Origin: Geodermatophilus obscurus | Lineage (GTDB): Bacteria; Actinomycetota; Actinomycetes; Mycobacteriales; Geodermatophilaceae | DNA length: 64,000 nucleotides | Direction: 5' to 3' | Assembly (NCBI RefSeq): GCF_900143215.1 | Contig: NZ_FRDM01000004.1 | Location: 1 to 64,000, forward strand | Shown: positions 1 through 8,394 of the stretch, one piece after another | Layout: the number at the start of each line of letters is the position of its first letter | Position numbering within the stretch: position 1 is the first letter of the stretch | Notes under the pieces: model-generated | What the model was told of the DNA's origin: nothing | The model's input: the letters and a program-made list of their open reading frames with translations, nothing else | Databases searched by the model: none | Program-made: the position numbers and the translations under genes

Positions 1-322
1 CCGCGTAGACGGCCCGTCCCTGAGATGCGCCACCGGAGCGAAGCCCCTCCGACCCGACCTGATCCTCCCCGCGAGGAGGCGATAGAGAGATGAGCCCGGC
101 TCCCCAGCCGCCCGGCCGGTCACCGCCGGACCGAGTCACGCCGTAGTTCGTTCCTCCTTCCCGCGGCCGGTCATCCTGCCGCCGAGCCCTTGCACGTCCA
201 GGTCGTTCGTCCTCGCCGCTGCGCGGCTGCGGGCGCTCCACCTGGACCTGCAGCGGGATCGACGGCCCAAGGCCAACTACGCGGGAATCCAGCACCACCG
301 CTCTAGACAGCGGCCCCCGTCT
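1..322. other. Gene-free stretch with an imperfect inverted repeat
   Basis: I see no convincing gene here. The only open frame with an ATG (91-147, 18 codons) has no coding character I would trust. The stretch holds a 13-base inverted repeat with one mismatch (191-203 against 240-252, arms built on GTCCAGGT/ACCTGGAC). The arms enclose a smaller GC-rich hairpin, so the unit could form a long cruciform. It may be a terminator or the scar of a mobile sequence; the sequence alone does not decide. Confidence 0.35.
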
Positions 323-628
323 TCATAGAGAGCGGCCCACTGAGGGACAGGCGCCCAGTTCGCTCGACGAGTTCCTGCAGTGACCCTGCACCAACGACGG
401 GTGTTCGCACCGACGACCGACCCCGGCCGGTGGACCGGCGAACGTCCTGCTCGCGTCCTGCTCGGTCACGATGCAACCCCGCGATGTCGCCGATCCGGAC
501 CTCGGTCGTCGTAGCCGCTCGACCCCAGGAGCATCGGTCGCCTCCGCGGCGGCCGCCTCCGGTGGCCGGATCGCCTCGTCGCCGACCCGCCGCACCAGCG
601 CTGCCACCGTCTCGTCGATCGCTGCCAT
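323..628 (-). CDS. Possible small or decayed hypothetical protein
   Basis: An open frame of 101 codons starts with ATG at 628, 55 bases downstream of the patatin stop and on the same strand. The first 35 or so residues (MAAIDETVAALVRRVGDEAI and on) look like a real helical, Glu/Ala-rich protein. The rest is Arg/Ser/Pro-rich in the way non-coding high-GC frames are. The likely reading is the 5' end of a gene whose remainder has decayed, co-transcribed with the lipase. I do not recognise a family, and the frame may not be translated at all. Confidence 0.25.
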   Translation of the reverse strand: MAAIDETVAALVRRVGDEAIRPPEAAAAEATDAPGVERLRRPRSGSATSRGCIVTEQDASRTFAGPPAGVGRRCEHPSLVQGHCRNSSSELGACPSVGRSL

Positions 629-683
629 GGTCCGGGGGGCCGCTCCGCCTCCTGTGTCCTGGGCACCGTCCCACCTCTCCCGG

Positions 684-3140
684 TCAGGTCCCGGCGGGCG
701 GCTGACCCGACTCCGCCCGGTCGCCGGCGGAGGCGCGGCCGAGGCCCTCGAGTTCCCTCACCACGCGCCTGCGGACCCCCCAACGGACGATCGGGGCCCA
801 CAGCGGCGGCAGCCGCCGCTCCGGCCTCCGCGCCACCAGCGAGTTGAGCAGCCGGCCGCGCTGGTCGAGCGCGAACCTGTGCGGCAGGGCCCGCGTGGCG
901 GCATCGGCGACCGAGCGGAGCAGCTGACGCCCGGCCTCGGTGCGGTAGAGCCCGCCGACGAGGTCCCCGCTCCTGACCTCGCAGAGCTCCTGCCGCCGTC
1001 CCGCCCACGCGGCGGGGGTCTGCTCCAGCTCCTCCTCCACGGTGCGGGTCTGGACGTCGGTGAGCCAACCGGTCAGCCACGCGGGCGTCCCGCCGTCCTC
1101 GGGCCGCAGCGCACGCGCGAGGTGCACCTGCGCGTCCAGCCGGCCGGCGGTCCAGTCCCACGCGCGCCACGCGGCCAGGCCGAACGCCGCGAAGTGCATG
1201 ACCCGGGTGCCGTACAGCTTGGAGTCCCCGAACCCGCGGGCCCGTTGCACGGCGTCCGCATCGGCGTCCACGAACGGGCTGTCGACGTCCGGCCCCAGGC
1301 GGAGCAGCCGGAACGGAGCGGTCCGCCGGAACGGCCCATAGGCGGTGAAGGCCTGGGAGGCCACCTCCACCGCCAGCGCCGCACGGACCACCGCGGCCGG
1401 GTCCAGGTCGCCACCCAGCGCGGTGGCGTACCCCCGGGCGGCCTGCTGCACGCAGTGCGCCAGCGCGGCCGGGACCCGCAGCGCGTCGATGTGCCCCCGC
1501 GCCCACTCGGCGCACTCGACGTCCCCGGGTGGGGCGTCCGCTGCGTGCTCGGCCAGCCGGGCCGAGACCGCGTCCCGCACCGCTTCGACCCGGGTCAGCG
1601 CGGTGGTCACCCGGGGGATCGCGCCGGCGTCCACCTCCTCGTCCTCGGCGACGCGGTCACGGAGGTCTCCGGCCAGCAGCCGGCACACCCGTTCGGCGGT
1701 GCCCAGGCCCCAGGCCCAGCCGCCCGGGCCGGTGTCCAGCCCCGTTCCGGGAGGCGGCACCCAGGGCAGGTCCTGGTCGAGCAGTTGTTCGAGGTCGACG
1801 CGGGACGCCGGCGCGAGCACCACCCCGCGGCCCTCGTTGGCCGCGGCCAGGATGGCGCGCACGTCGAACAGGCCCCCGACCGCCCGCGCCCGCCGGTACT
1901 GGTCGACCAAGCCCTCCGCCACCCCGTTGCGGCCGGCCAGCTCGGCGCGCAGCAGCGCCTCGGGACCGGCCTGGCGCCCGTCGGCGCGCGCCAGCAGGTC
2001 GACCGTGTACTCCATGTCCGCGCGGACGTCGCCCTCCCGCGGGAAGCCCACCGCCGCGCCGAGGATGGCTTTCCAGTCGGGATACCGGGCGTCGTCGCCG
2101 TCCCCCTGCTCGGGCCGGCGCGGAGCTGCTCGGTCCAGGCCGGTCGAGGCCTGCCCGCGGGAGGGCACCACGTAGACCAGCAGCCGCCGCACCGGACCGG
2201 TCGCCGGCCGGCGGCCGACAGCGTCGAGCACCGGCTGGAAGGGCGCGTTGTCCAGGACGCCGCCGTCCACCAGCCAACGGTCGCCCTCCGACTCGACGGC
2301 CGCGGCCGGCAGCACCCGGCGCTCGGCGAGCTCCGGTCCCTCGCGCACCGGGGTGAAGGCCAGCGGGAAGGACGCCGACGCGCGGGCGGCGGTGACCAGC
2401 GCCGTCTCGGCGCGGTCGCCGGCGAACTCGTCGACCGTGGCCGGGGGCCACCAGGACTCGTCGGCCTCCGCCTCGCGGGGCTCATAGCCGACGCCGTCGG
2501 CCTCGCTGCGACGGAAGCGGTAGAGCCGCCGGTGGTCGGCCACGTCGAAGGCCTGGCCGAAGGAGTCGACGTGCGGCCGGTTGGCGGGTCCGAGCGCGGT
2601 GGCGGTGACGAAGAGCGTCACCGGGCTCCCGCGGTCTCCGTTCCCGCCCGTACCCCTGACCTCGTCGCGGACCGCATCCTGGAAGTACTCGCCGTCCAGG
2701 AAGCTCGGCAGCAGCTGCCCTCCGGGCCTGCGCAGCAGGTGCCCCTCCTGCAGCCGGGCGCGCTCGTCCCACACCCGGCGCAGGCGCGGGCCGGGGCCGC
2801 CGCCGGGCGGGTCCAGCGGCACGCCGCGGGCCACCGCCGTGGCCAGCAGGGTGCCGTTGAGCCCGCCGGCGCTGGTACCCGCGATGACGTCGACGACGAC
2901 CTCCCCGACGTCCGCTCTCCGGCAGTAGTCGACCCAGGCGTCGAACCCCGCCCGGTCGTGGTCCGCCACGCCGCCGACGTCCGCCTCCGACGCGCCGGCG
3001 GCCACCCGCGAGGCCCGGCGCAGCAGGTCGATCTCGTGTGTGACGCCCCCCATCCAGACGGCCAGGCTGACCCCGCCGTTGAGGACCAGGGCCAGGCGGA
3101 CCTCCCGCTTGGAGCGGCCCGGGGTGCGCGCCTCGGACAC
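684..3140 (-). CDS. Patatin-like phospholipase (patatin-related, DUF3376 type)
   Basis: This 818-residue protein is a serine lipid acyl hydrolase of the patatin family, expected to cleave acyl chains from phospholipids or other esters. The fold signature is complete: an oxyanion loop near N21-G23, the nucleophile elbow G88-T-S-A-G92 with catalytic Ser90, and D292-G-G with the catalytic Asp of the Ser-Asp dyad. The length and long C-terminal half fit the actinobacterial patatin-related subfamily that carries DUF3376. No signal peptide or membrane helix is evident, so it should be cytosolic. The start is GTG at 3140, 11 bases after the stop of the small upstream gene, which indicates an operon. 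The substrate cannot be read from sequence. Confidence 0.85.
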   Translation of the reverse strand: MSEARTPGRSKREVRLALVLNGGVSLAVWMGGVTHEIDLLRRASRVAAGASEADVGGVADHDRAGFDAWVDYCRRADVGEVVVDVIAGTSAGGLNGTLLATAVARGVPLDPPGGGPGPRLRRVWDERARLQEGHLLRRPGGQLLPSFLDGEYFQDAVRDEVRGTGGNGDRGSPVTLFVTATALGPANRPHVDSFGQAFDVADHRRLYRFRRSEADGVGYEPREAEADESWWPPATVDEFAGDRAETALVTAARASASFPLAFTPVREGPELAERRVLPAAAVESEGDRWLVDGGVLDNAPFQPVLDAVGRRPATGPVRRLLVYVVPSRGQASTGLDRAAPRRPEQGDGDDARYPDWKAILGAAVGFPREGDVRADMEYTVDLLARADGRQAGPEALLRAELAGRNGVAEGLVDQYRRARAVGGLFDVRAILAAANEGRGVVLAPASRVDLEQLLDQDLPWVPPPGTGLDTGPGGWAWGLGTAERVCRLLAGDLRDRVAEDEEVDAGAIPRVTTALTRVEAVRDAVSARLAEHAADAPPGDVECAEWARGHIDALRVPAALAHCVQQAARGYATALGGDLDPAAVVRAALAVEVASQAFTAYGPFRRTAPFRLLRLGPDVDSPFVDADADAVQRARGFGDSKLYGTRVMHFAAFGLAAWRAWDWTAGRLDAQVHLARALRPEDGGTPAWLTGWLTDVQTRTVEEELEQTPAAWAGRRQELCEVRSGDLVGGLYRTEAGRQLLRSVADAATRALPHRFALDQRGRLLNSLVARRPERRLPPLWAPIVRWGVRRRVVRELEGLGRASAGDRAESGQPPAGT

Positions 3141-3151
3141 GGTGGCCCCCC

Positions 3152-3412
3152 TCAGCCGCGCAGCGTCCGGGCGGCGACCGGGTCGCCGGCCGCAGAGCCC
3201 TGGACCCGCACGACCCAGGCGCGGGGGACGCCGGGGACGGTGATCGTCCGGTGCCCGTCGGTGGCCTCGGCGCCGGCCCGCGGCAGGTCGTCGACGTGGA
3301 CGTCGAACCGGTCGATGGCGACCACCTGCTCTGCGAGCAGTGAGTCGCCGGAGGTCAGCTCGTCGAGCGGCCGGCGGGGTGCGAGGACGGCGGGCGGTGG
3401 GGTCCCTGTCAT
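3152..3412 (-). CDS. Small hypothetical protein upstream of patatin-like lipase
   Basis: This 86-residue acidic protein begins with ATG at 3412 and ends 11 bases before the lipase GTG, on the same strand. The middle section (ELTSGDSLLAEQVVAIDRFD) and the C-terminal half have normal coding composition, with no signal peptide, membrane helix or cysteines. I do not recognise a family. Its position suggests co-expression with the lipase. Its N-terminus is proline-rich, so the real start could be slightly downstream. Confidence 0.5.
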   Translation of the reverse strand: MTGTPPPAVLAPRRPLDELTSGDSLLAEQVVAIDRFDVHVDDLPRAGAEATDGHRTITVPGVPRAWVVRVQGSAAGDPVAARTLRG

Positions 3413-3426
3413 GGGCGAGGTCTAAC

Positions 3427-4029
3427 GCCTGCGCGTCACCGCTCCGTCACGCCTGCTGCGACGCGGGGCCGGAGCCGACCGCCGCGGGCCGGGCACGCGC
3501 GGCGGGCCGGCCGTGAGGGAGCGAGCTGTCACCTCCGTCTACGCGCGCCAGCGACCGTGGTGCATCGCGGCCGGGCACCCAGGTTCGGGAGCAGGGGCCG
3601 CCCGACCACCCAGACGGAGGTTCTCGAGCCGACAGACCCCGTCGTCGACCGACCTGGGTCACGCCTCTGGGGCACGTGCCGATGACAGGCCCGACCGATC
3701 GATCTCTCGACCCACCGGGCCGAGGCAAGCACGGGTGCAGCCGGACCGGCCCGGGATCGGTGAACGGGGCAGCCCGCGCGCCGGAGGAGGGCACGCTCGA
3801 CCGGGTGCTGGGGTCGGCGGCGTCCCGCTCGTCCACCCGATCGGCGGCGTCCGCCCTCGGCCGCGAGCTCACGCGCGGTCTGTTCGGTACGCGTCGGCGC
3901 CGCCGGTAGGTCGACGACCCGGGCACCGCAGGCCTGCATCCCCCCGGTCAGACATCTGCGGGCGCTTCCCGTGGACCGCCGGTGTCGTCGTGCCGGCAGT
4001 GTACGAGGAGCGCCGGGTCAAGCAGTCGG
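3427..4029. other. Gene-free interval between lipase operon and tad locus
   Basis: About 600 bases without a convincing gene; the open frames are Arg/Pro-rich shadows. A 10-base inverted repeat (ACCTCCGTCT at 3531-3540, AGACGGAGGT at 3612-3621) is separated by about 70 bases. The lipase operon promoter probably lies near the 3420-3500 end, since that operon reads leftwards from here. The tad genes read towards this interval from the right, so it also holds their 3' untranslated region; I saw no strong terminator hairpin. Confidence 0.4.
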
Positions 4030-4497
4030 TCAGGCGTCGACGTAGCGGTCGCGCTCGACGAGGAACTGGCCGATCGCGGTGTTGGCGTCGACGAACTCCG
4101 GCAACAGCGGGATCCGCACCGTCACGGTCACGCAGACGGAGAACTCCTCCCCGCGGGTCAGCGTCGGTGCGTACCCGCCCGCGGCGTCGCAACCGGCACC
4201 GGCGGGCGCGTAGGCGACGCGGACGTCGGTGGCATCGACCGACTGGTCCTGCACCGCCAACCGGGCCGCGGCCTCCGCGCGAGCCGTGCCGGTGACCGGG
4301 TCCGGAGCGGTGCCCATCGCCCGCCCCGCCTCGCGCGCCGCCGCCGTCGAGGCGAACACCCCGCGCTGCACCGCCGAGAACCCGGCCACGATGTAGACCA
4401 GCGGCACGAAGACGACGATCGCGATGAACGTGAACTCCACCAGCGCCGAGCCGCGCTCCCCGCGGACCATCCCCAGCCGCGACCGCAGCCAGCTCAC
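4030..4497 (-). CDS. TadE-family minor pilin (second TadE-like protein)
   Basis: This 155-residue protein is a pseudopilin-type component of the Flp/tad pilus. Residues 12-45 show the TadE signature: a short basic leader, then GERGSALVEF followed by a single hydrophobic helix. The Glu of LVEF is the TadE/pilin conserved residue next to the prepilin peptidase site. The C-terminal domain would be extracellular and has two cysteines that could pair. GTG at 4497 overlaps the TGA of the preceding TadE gene, so the two are translationally coupled. It is the last gene of the left remnant of the interrupted tad locus. A longer frame extends upstream, but the overlap favours this start. Confidence 0.8.
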   Translation of the reverse strand: MSWLRSRLGMVRGERGSALVEFTFIAIVVFVPLVYIVAGFSAVQRGVFASTAAAREAGRAMGTAPDPVTGTARAEAAARLAVQDQSVDATDVRVAYAPAGAGCDAAGGYAPTLTRGEEFSVCVTVTVRIPLLPEFVDANTAIGQFLVERDRYVDA

Positions 4498-4937
4498 GCG
4501 GCCTCCTCCACCGCCCGGCCGGTGACCTCGACCGGCAGCAGCGAGCCCAGCCCGGCCAGCAGCGTCGGCACCGCGCCCGAGCAGCGGACGACCACCAGCG
4601 TCAGCCCACTGGGGTCGGTCTCCAGAGCCGAGCTGCACACCAGCCCGTCGGCGGTCTGCTGCGAGGTCGCCCGCGCCACGACGGCGACCGTGCGATCGGC
4701 GCCGGCCGACGACGGCACGTCGGCGTTGGCCGCGTACCGGGCACCCTCCTGCGCGCTCGCCGTCACCACGTTGCGCACGTGCACGTAGACCGCGACCTGC
4801 AGCACCGCCAGCAACAGCACCACGACGAGCACCGACACGAAGACGAACTCGACCACCGCCGCACCCCGCTCGCCGTCAAGGGCCCCTCTGCCGCCCACCG
4901 CTCGCACGCTCGCGGCGGGACCCTGCAGAGGGGCCAT
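4494..4937 (-). CDS. tadE: TadE-family minor pilin
   Basis: A 147-residue TadE-like protein. After a basic and Gly-rich leader, the motif GERGAAVVEFVFVSV leads into a hydrophobic helix (roughly residues 24-50); a small extracytoplasmic domain with two cysteines follows. It should be processed by a prepilin peptidase and assembled with the Flp pilin. ATG at 4937 overlaps the TGA of the pilin gene. The first 22 codons or so lie inside a chromosomal palindromic repeat (4878-4935), so the N-terminal residues MAPLQGPAASV and on are repeat-derived. An internal GTG near codon 11 could be the ancestral start. Confidence 0.8.
   Translation of the reverse strand: MAPLQGPAASVRAVGGRGALDGERGAAVVEFVFVSVLVVVLLLAVLQVAVYVHVRNVVTASAQEGARYAANADVPSSAGADRTVAVVARATSQQTADGLVCSSALETDPSGLTLVVVRCSGAVPTLLAGLGSLLPVEVTGRAVEEAA
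4878..4935. repeat. Palindromic dispersed repeat, copy 1 (inside tadE 5' end)
   Basis: The stem arms GGGCCCCTCTGC and GCAGAGGGGCC enclose a core CGCTCGCACGCTCGCGGCGG. The same layout (GC stem, CTCGCA-GCTCG core, stem) recurs at 37694, 41688, 44416, 54057, 54644, 55989 and 57228. This copy is translated as the start of tadE. Confidence 0.75.
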
Positions 4938-5143
4938 CAGCCACCGGCCGTGACGGAGGCCAGCGCGTTGGTGACCGCGGCGACGATCGCCTCGCGGAAC
5001 GGGACGAGGATGGCCAGCACCAGCGCCGCCGTCATCACCGTGATCATGACCCAGCCGGGCACGTCGCCCCGCTCGGGATCGTCCCCCCGCAGGCGGTCGG
5101 CCAGTGCGGCCAGTGCCGCGAGGACCCCCGTGAACGTCGGCAT
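4937..5143 (-). CDS. flp: Flp/tad-type pilin (small secreted pilin subunit)
   Basis: A 68-residue protein with the order seen in actinobacterial tad pilins: a hydrophilic leader containing ERGDVPGW, then one long hydrophobic helix (about residues 31-56) and a short Ala/Val-rich tail. It would be the major structural subunit of the tight-adherence pilus. ATG at 5143 is preceded by a strong GGAAGGA six bases upstream. The longer in-frame extension upstream (to 5290) has no pilin character and crosses the element boundary, so I reject it. In the uninterrupted locus this gene follows tadC directly; it is now cut off from the upstream tad promoter by the 15-kb insertion. Confidence 0.8.
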   Translation of the reverse strand: MPTFTGVLAALAALADRLRGDDPERGDVPGWVMITVMTAALVLAILVPFREAIVAAVTNALASVTAGG

Positions 5144-5172
5144 GCTGTGTCCTTCCTGTCGTGTCCGCGGGC

Positions 5173-5262
5173 TCATCGCGCCAGCGAGACGATGCTGATC
5201 AAGCCGGGGTAGAGCGCGAAGAGGACGGTCACCGGGAGCACCAGGAAGACGACCGGGACCAT
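5173..5262 (-). pseudogene. tadC: 3' fragment of tadC, severed by the integrated element
   Basis: Twenty-nine codons plus a stop encode MVPVVFLVLPVTVLFALYPG and the tail ISIVSLAR, the last membrane helix and C-terminus of a type II secretion F (TadC) protein. The rest of the gene lies at 20464-21322. Joining ...RKEIAM to MVPVVFLV across GGACCAT gives a seamless TadC frame, so the break is the integration site. The fragment starts exactly at the core ATG and might be translated as an orphan peptide, but has no evident ribosome site. Confidence 0.9.
5256..5262. other. attL: attL core (GGACCAT)
   Basis: The seven bases GGACCAT are the only sequence shared at the two edges of the element (copy two at 20464-20470). 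To the left lies tadC coding sequence. To the right, 26 bases later, begins the integrase. This is the normal place for attL of a large serine integrase. The true crossover dinucleotide lies somewhere within these seven bases. Confidence 0.85.
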
Positions 5263-5288
5263 GGTTGTCAGGCGCTAACCTTCCTGCC

Positions 5289-6767
5289 ATGCCCGCTCTC
5301 CGAGCCGCGATCTACGGCCGCCAGTCACTCGACCGCACCGGTGAAGGCGCCGCCGTGGACCGCCAGATTGAGGACTGCCGACGGCTCATCGACCAGCGCG
5401 GCTGGACTCTGGTCAGGGAGCCGCTGACCGACAACGACGTCAGCGCATCGTCCGGCAAGCGGCGGCCTGGCTTTGAGGAGCTGCTCACGATGGTTGATGC
5501 CGGGCGCATCGACGTCATCGTGGTCTGGGCCGTTGACCGCCTCGTCCGCCGGGTCATCGACCTGGAAGACGTCATCATCCGGTGTGAGCGCACCGGCGTA
5601 CGAATCGCCACCGTCCAGGGCGACCTGGACCTCATGACGCCGCAGGGCCAGCTCAACGCCCGGATCATGGCGAGCACCGCCCGCTTTGAGGTCCAGCAGA
5701 AGGCCGCCCGGCAGAAGCGGGCCAACGAGCAACGGGCCGCCAACGGTCACATGGGCTGGACCCGGCGGCCGTTCGGCTACGACCGGGACGAGGCGGGCCG
5801 CATCGTCGTCATGGAGGACGAGGCCAAGGGCCTCCGCGAGGCCGCCGAGATGGTGCTCAACGGCTCCACGTTGGCCGCAGCCGTTCGGATGCTGGATGAG
5901 CGGGGCCTCCTCACCACCGGCCGCCGGGTTTTGCGCAGCCCCACGGGTGAGCCGCTCCGGGACGCCGACGGCGCCACCCAGCACGGCCCCTTCCTCCCGT
6001 GGAACGTCACGAGCCTTCGCCGTGCCCTCCTGTCCCCTCGCTACAGCGGACGGGTGACCTACAACGGCGCCGACGTCGCCGAAGGCTCTTGGCCGGTGCT
6101 CCTGGACGCCGAGACCCAGACCCGCCTGGCGGAGGTGCTCCGGGACGTCGGCCGCCGGGTCCAGCAGGGCACCGAGGCCAAGTACCTGCTCTCCGGCGTG
6201 GCCCGGTGCGGCAACGAGACATGCCAGAAGGCGGAGGCGAACGGTGAGCCGCCCCGGCTCCTCTTCTCCTCGCCCATGGGCGCCAAGGGGAAGAGGTGGA
6301 TCGTCTACAAGTGCAGGGCCTGCTACCTCGCCCGGCGGGCCGACCTCGTGGACGCCGTCGTGGAGGCCGTACTTCTGGCCCGCCTCTCCCAGCCCGACGC
6401 CGCCTCAGTCCTGGCCCCGAGCGCCGACCTGGACGGGCTCCGTGCCAAGGTCGTGGAGCTGCGCGGTCGGCGAGACGACCTGGCCGCCCTCTTGGCCGAG
6501 GGCGTCCTCTCGGCCGCCGCCGTCGGGGAGCAGGCCAAGAAGCTCACGGCCCGCATCAACGACCTGGAGGACAGGATCTCGGACGCGCTCGGTGACTCGC
6601 CTGCCGTCGCGCTGGTCAACTCCGAGGACGTAGAGACGGCGTGGGACGACCTGGACGTCCGATCCCGCAAGGCGGCCGTGGACGCCCTCATGACCGTGAC
6701 GGTCCTCCCGGCCGGAAAGGGGCGACGCTTCACGCCCGAGCAGGTGCGGATCGACTGGCGCCAGTGA
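5289..6767 (+). CDS. int: Large serine integrase
   Basis: This 492-residue protein catalyses integration and, with a directionality factor, excision of the element. The N-terminal resolvase domain (about 4-145) has Y9-G-R-Q-S13, with Ser13 the nucleophile, and the conserved DRLVRR and Q-G-Q-L-N segments. A recombinase domain follows (about 155-290) and then a zinc ribbon with C307, C312, C342 and C345. A coiled coil (about 375-440) completes the large serine recombinase plan. I chose ATG 5289, which gives MPALRAAIYGRQS; a TTG at 5265 would start inside attL. The gene begins 26 bases from the attL core, as is usual. It reads away from attL, divergent from the tadC fragment. Confidence 0.95.
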   Translation: MPALRAAIYGRQSLDRTGEGAAVDRQIEDCRRLIDQRGWTLVREPLTDNDVSASSGKRRPGFEELLTMVDAGRIDVIVVWAVDRLVRRVIDLEDVIIRCERTGVRIATVQGDLDLMTPQGQLNARIMASTARFEVQQKAARQKRANEQRAANGHMGWTRRPFGYDRDEAGRIVVMEDEAKGLREAAEMVLNGSTLAAAVRMLDERGLLTTGRRVLRSPTGEPLRDADGATQHGPFLPWNVTSLRRALLSPRYSGRVTYNGADVAEGSWPVLLDAETQTRLAEVLRDVGRRVQQGTEAKYLLSGVARCGNETCQKAEANGEPPRLLFSSPMGAKGKRWIVYKCRACYLARRADLVDAVVEAVLLARLSQPDAASVLAPSADLDGLRAKVVELRGRRDDLAALLAEGVLSAAAVGEQAKKLTARINDLEDRISDALGDSPAVALVNSEDVETAWDDLDVRSRKAAVDALMTVTVLPAGKGRRFTPEQVRIDWRQ

Positions 6768-6820
6768 GGAGGCCGCGCGTGGCCTGAGCAACGGGGAGGC
6801 CCCTCGCAGACCTCCCGGCC

Positions 6821-6970
6821 ATGCCTGCCCCCTCCAGCCTCAACTCCGCCGACCTCGCCGACTACGTCACCCGTGTCCTCCGGAACGCTCCTCCTCTCAC
6901 CGCCGCCCAGCAGGACCGCTTGGCCGTGATCTTCCGCCCGACGCCGCGCGCCTCCAGCCGCGCCGCATGA
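6821..6970 (+). CDS. Small protein of the type found beside actinobacterial integrases
   Basis: Forty-nine codons encode a small helical protein with the line LADYVTRVLRNAPPLTAAQQ then DRLAVIF. Short proteins with a YV-R-V---APPLT--Q-DRLA pattern are common next to integrase genes in actinobacterial integrative elements; that similarity is from memory, not a search. It starts 53 bases after the integrase stop, with a GGGGAGG about 20 bases upstream, too far for an ideal ribosome site. It might be a regulator or directionality factor, but no DNA-binding motif is obvious. Confidence 0.55.
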   Translation: MPAPSSLNSADLADYVTRVLRNAPPLTAAQQDRLAVIFRPTPRASSRAA

Positions 6971-7943
6971 CCCGGACGCCGCCCCAGGCCCCGCTCTCCG
7001 CCGGAGGGCGGGGCCTTCGTCATTCCTGGGGTGAGCACGGGGACCAGGAGGCCCCAGGGCGGCCCGGCCGTGCCGGAGGTCCCCCGCCCTCTCCCGAAGG
7101 CTCCTGGTCGCCATGGAGGGCCAGGGCCTCGCCCCACCCGGACCGGCATCGCCCGACGCCGCCCACCGGCTCCAGCCCGGCCACGACGACGGCCGCCAGC
7201 ACGGCGACCAGGAGCCAGCTTGGCGGCCGAGCCGTTGTCCTGGTCGCCGTCGCCGCCGGTGACCTCCCGGCCGAGGTGCTCCCCCGTCGGCCGGTGGACG
7301 GCGTGGCCCTCCGATCCCCGGCGGACCCGTCACAGGACGACCAGGAGGCCCCGGCGGCCCTTCCCGGCACCTGGGCACTCCGACCCCCGGCCTCCTCCGG
7401 CGCGTCATGGGCGCCCTGAGCGGCTCGGCCGCCCGACTCCGGCCTCCTCTCTGTGAGGCTCGTCACTTCACTACCGCAGGCGCGGACGGAGGCCGGCTGC
7501 CAGCTCCGCATCTGCGGGACCTGGTGAGCGTGTGATCCGTGAGAACGCAGACGTAGTCACCAGGAGAGGGGAGGACCCTCCTCCGGCCGGTCGCCTGCAT
7601 AGCCCCGCTGCGATGGGCGTCGGAGTAGCGGCCGAGGACGGCCCCCTCCCCTCTCCCATTCTCCGAGCACATTCTCCCCTTATCTCCTCCGGCTCGGAGT
7701 GAGTAAAAAGTATGCCTCTCGCAGACGTACACACCAACGGGAGAAGAGACCGGCCTCCGGCCGAGGTGCTCACTTTCTCGTCTACTGACTTTCTCTCAGG
7801 ATCGTTACCGATCCGAGACCCTCAGAGTGAGCAAAAAGGCACCCCCTCGCAGACGTAGCAGTCATCGGGAGAGAACGGCCGCCGCCGCTGCGGACACAAA
7901 TAGCTCTCCTGACTTTCACTAACTGGAGAGGAGGCGACGGACG
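6971..7943. other. Repeat-rich intergenic control region of the element
   Basis: About 970 bases without a convincing gene. The first half (7000-7440) is GC-rich and carries repeated GACCAGGAGGCCCC-like segments. The second half (7500-7930) is unusually AT-rich for this DNA, with runs such as GTAAAAAG and GCAAAAAGG, and holds three related direct repeats plus the palindrome GGATCG-TTAC-CGATCC (7799-7814). The region separates the integrase from the rightward gene block and probably contains promoters and operators. Confidence 0.5.
7546..7873 (+). repeat. Three direct repeats around CGCAGACGTA
   Basis: CGCAGACGTA occurs at 7546-7555, 7720-7729 and 7848-7857. Copies two and three share more: a CAGAGTGAG/CGGAGTGAG box, an A-run, a pyrimidine stretch ending CTCGCAGACGTA, then GGGAGA about 12 bases later. 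Copy one keeps the centre and GGAGAG. Reading the minus strand gives TSARG-LF-HSE in copies two and three, but in different frames, so I treat this as DNA-level conservation. Repressor sites, tandem promoters or integrase-accessory sites are possible. Confidence 0.55.
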
Positions 7944-8126
7944 ATGTCCGACGTCCGCATCCGGGTCTGCTCGGTTTGTGGGGAGAACTTCGAGGCTCCC
8001 CGGACCATTGGCAGGCCGCCGGAGAAGTGCGGCCCCGCTTGCCGCCAGGAGGCCGCCCGGCGCCACCAGCGCGCTTACCGGCTCCGCCACCAGCTCGGCG
8101 CCCACGGCACCACCGCCGCCGCCTAG
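7944..8126 (+). CDS. Small zinc-finger protein
   Basis: A 60-residue basic protein with two cysteine pairs, C9-S-V-C12 and C29-x3-C33, in the arrangement of a treble-clef or zinc-ribbon knuckle. A basic tail (RRHQRAYRLRHQ) could contact nucleic acid. GGAGGCG lies nine bases before the ATG. Small proteins of this kind are frequent in actinobacterial mobile elements and are usually unnamed. It is the first gene of the rightward block, immediately downstream of the direct repeats, a place where an element regulator would be expected. Regulatory function is inference. Confidence 0.7.
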   Translation: MSDVRIRVCSVCGENFEAPRTIGRPPEKCGPACRQEAARRHQRAYRLRHQLGAHGTTAAA

Positions 8127-8177
8127 AGCACCCCGCAAGCCCCGACCCTGACGACGTGGGTGGTCTCCCGGCGTCTC

Positions 8178-8186
8178 AGGGTCGGT
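8178..8186 (+). repeat. Outlying AGGGTCGGT box
   Basis: One exact copy of the nine-base unit that is clustered at 10576-10844. A further exact copy in reverse orientation lies at 11169-11177. Confidence 0.5.
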
Positions 8187-8220
8187 CCTACCGGACCGGA
8201 GTGGGTTCTCCGGTCCTCCT

Positions 8221-8278
8221 GGTCCAGCTCCTCGGCCTGGTCGCCGACTTGGCCTCGGCGCCGCCGAGGAGCTGGACC
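8221..8278. repeat. Perfect 16-bp inverted repeat
   Basis: GGTCCAGCTCCTCGGC (8221-8236) pairs exactly with GCCGAGGAGCTGGACC (8263-8278) across a 26-base loop. It lies about 95 bases after the zinc-finger gene, so it may be a terminator, but the long loop is also typical of origin or protein-binding structures. Confidence 0.7.
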
Positions 8279-8394
8279 TCCCCTAGACCTCCGGGTGGCG
8301 TAGAAGGCGCCCGGTAGGACTTCGGCCGCCCTCTTCTCCCTCGGGGTCGGTGGCCGGAGTGAGCGTGTGGATGGATGGGTCCTGGGAAAGGCGG

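Noticed and set aside
471-3425. A 984-codon open frame on the plus strand across the lipase gene
   Set aside because: It is antisense to the patatin gene, Arg/Pro/Gly-rich, and lacks domains; the minus-strand protein has a complete catalytic motif set.
3570-3640. Possible tRNA around a GGTTCGG segment
   Set aside because: No cloverleaf can be drawn; the T-loop consensus and acceptor pairing are missing.
5265-5288. TTG start for the integrase
   Set aside because: It would begin next to the crossover core, and the family N-terminus is matched by ATG 5289.
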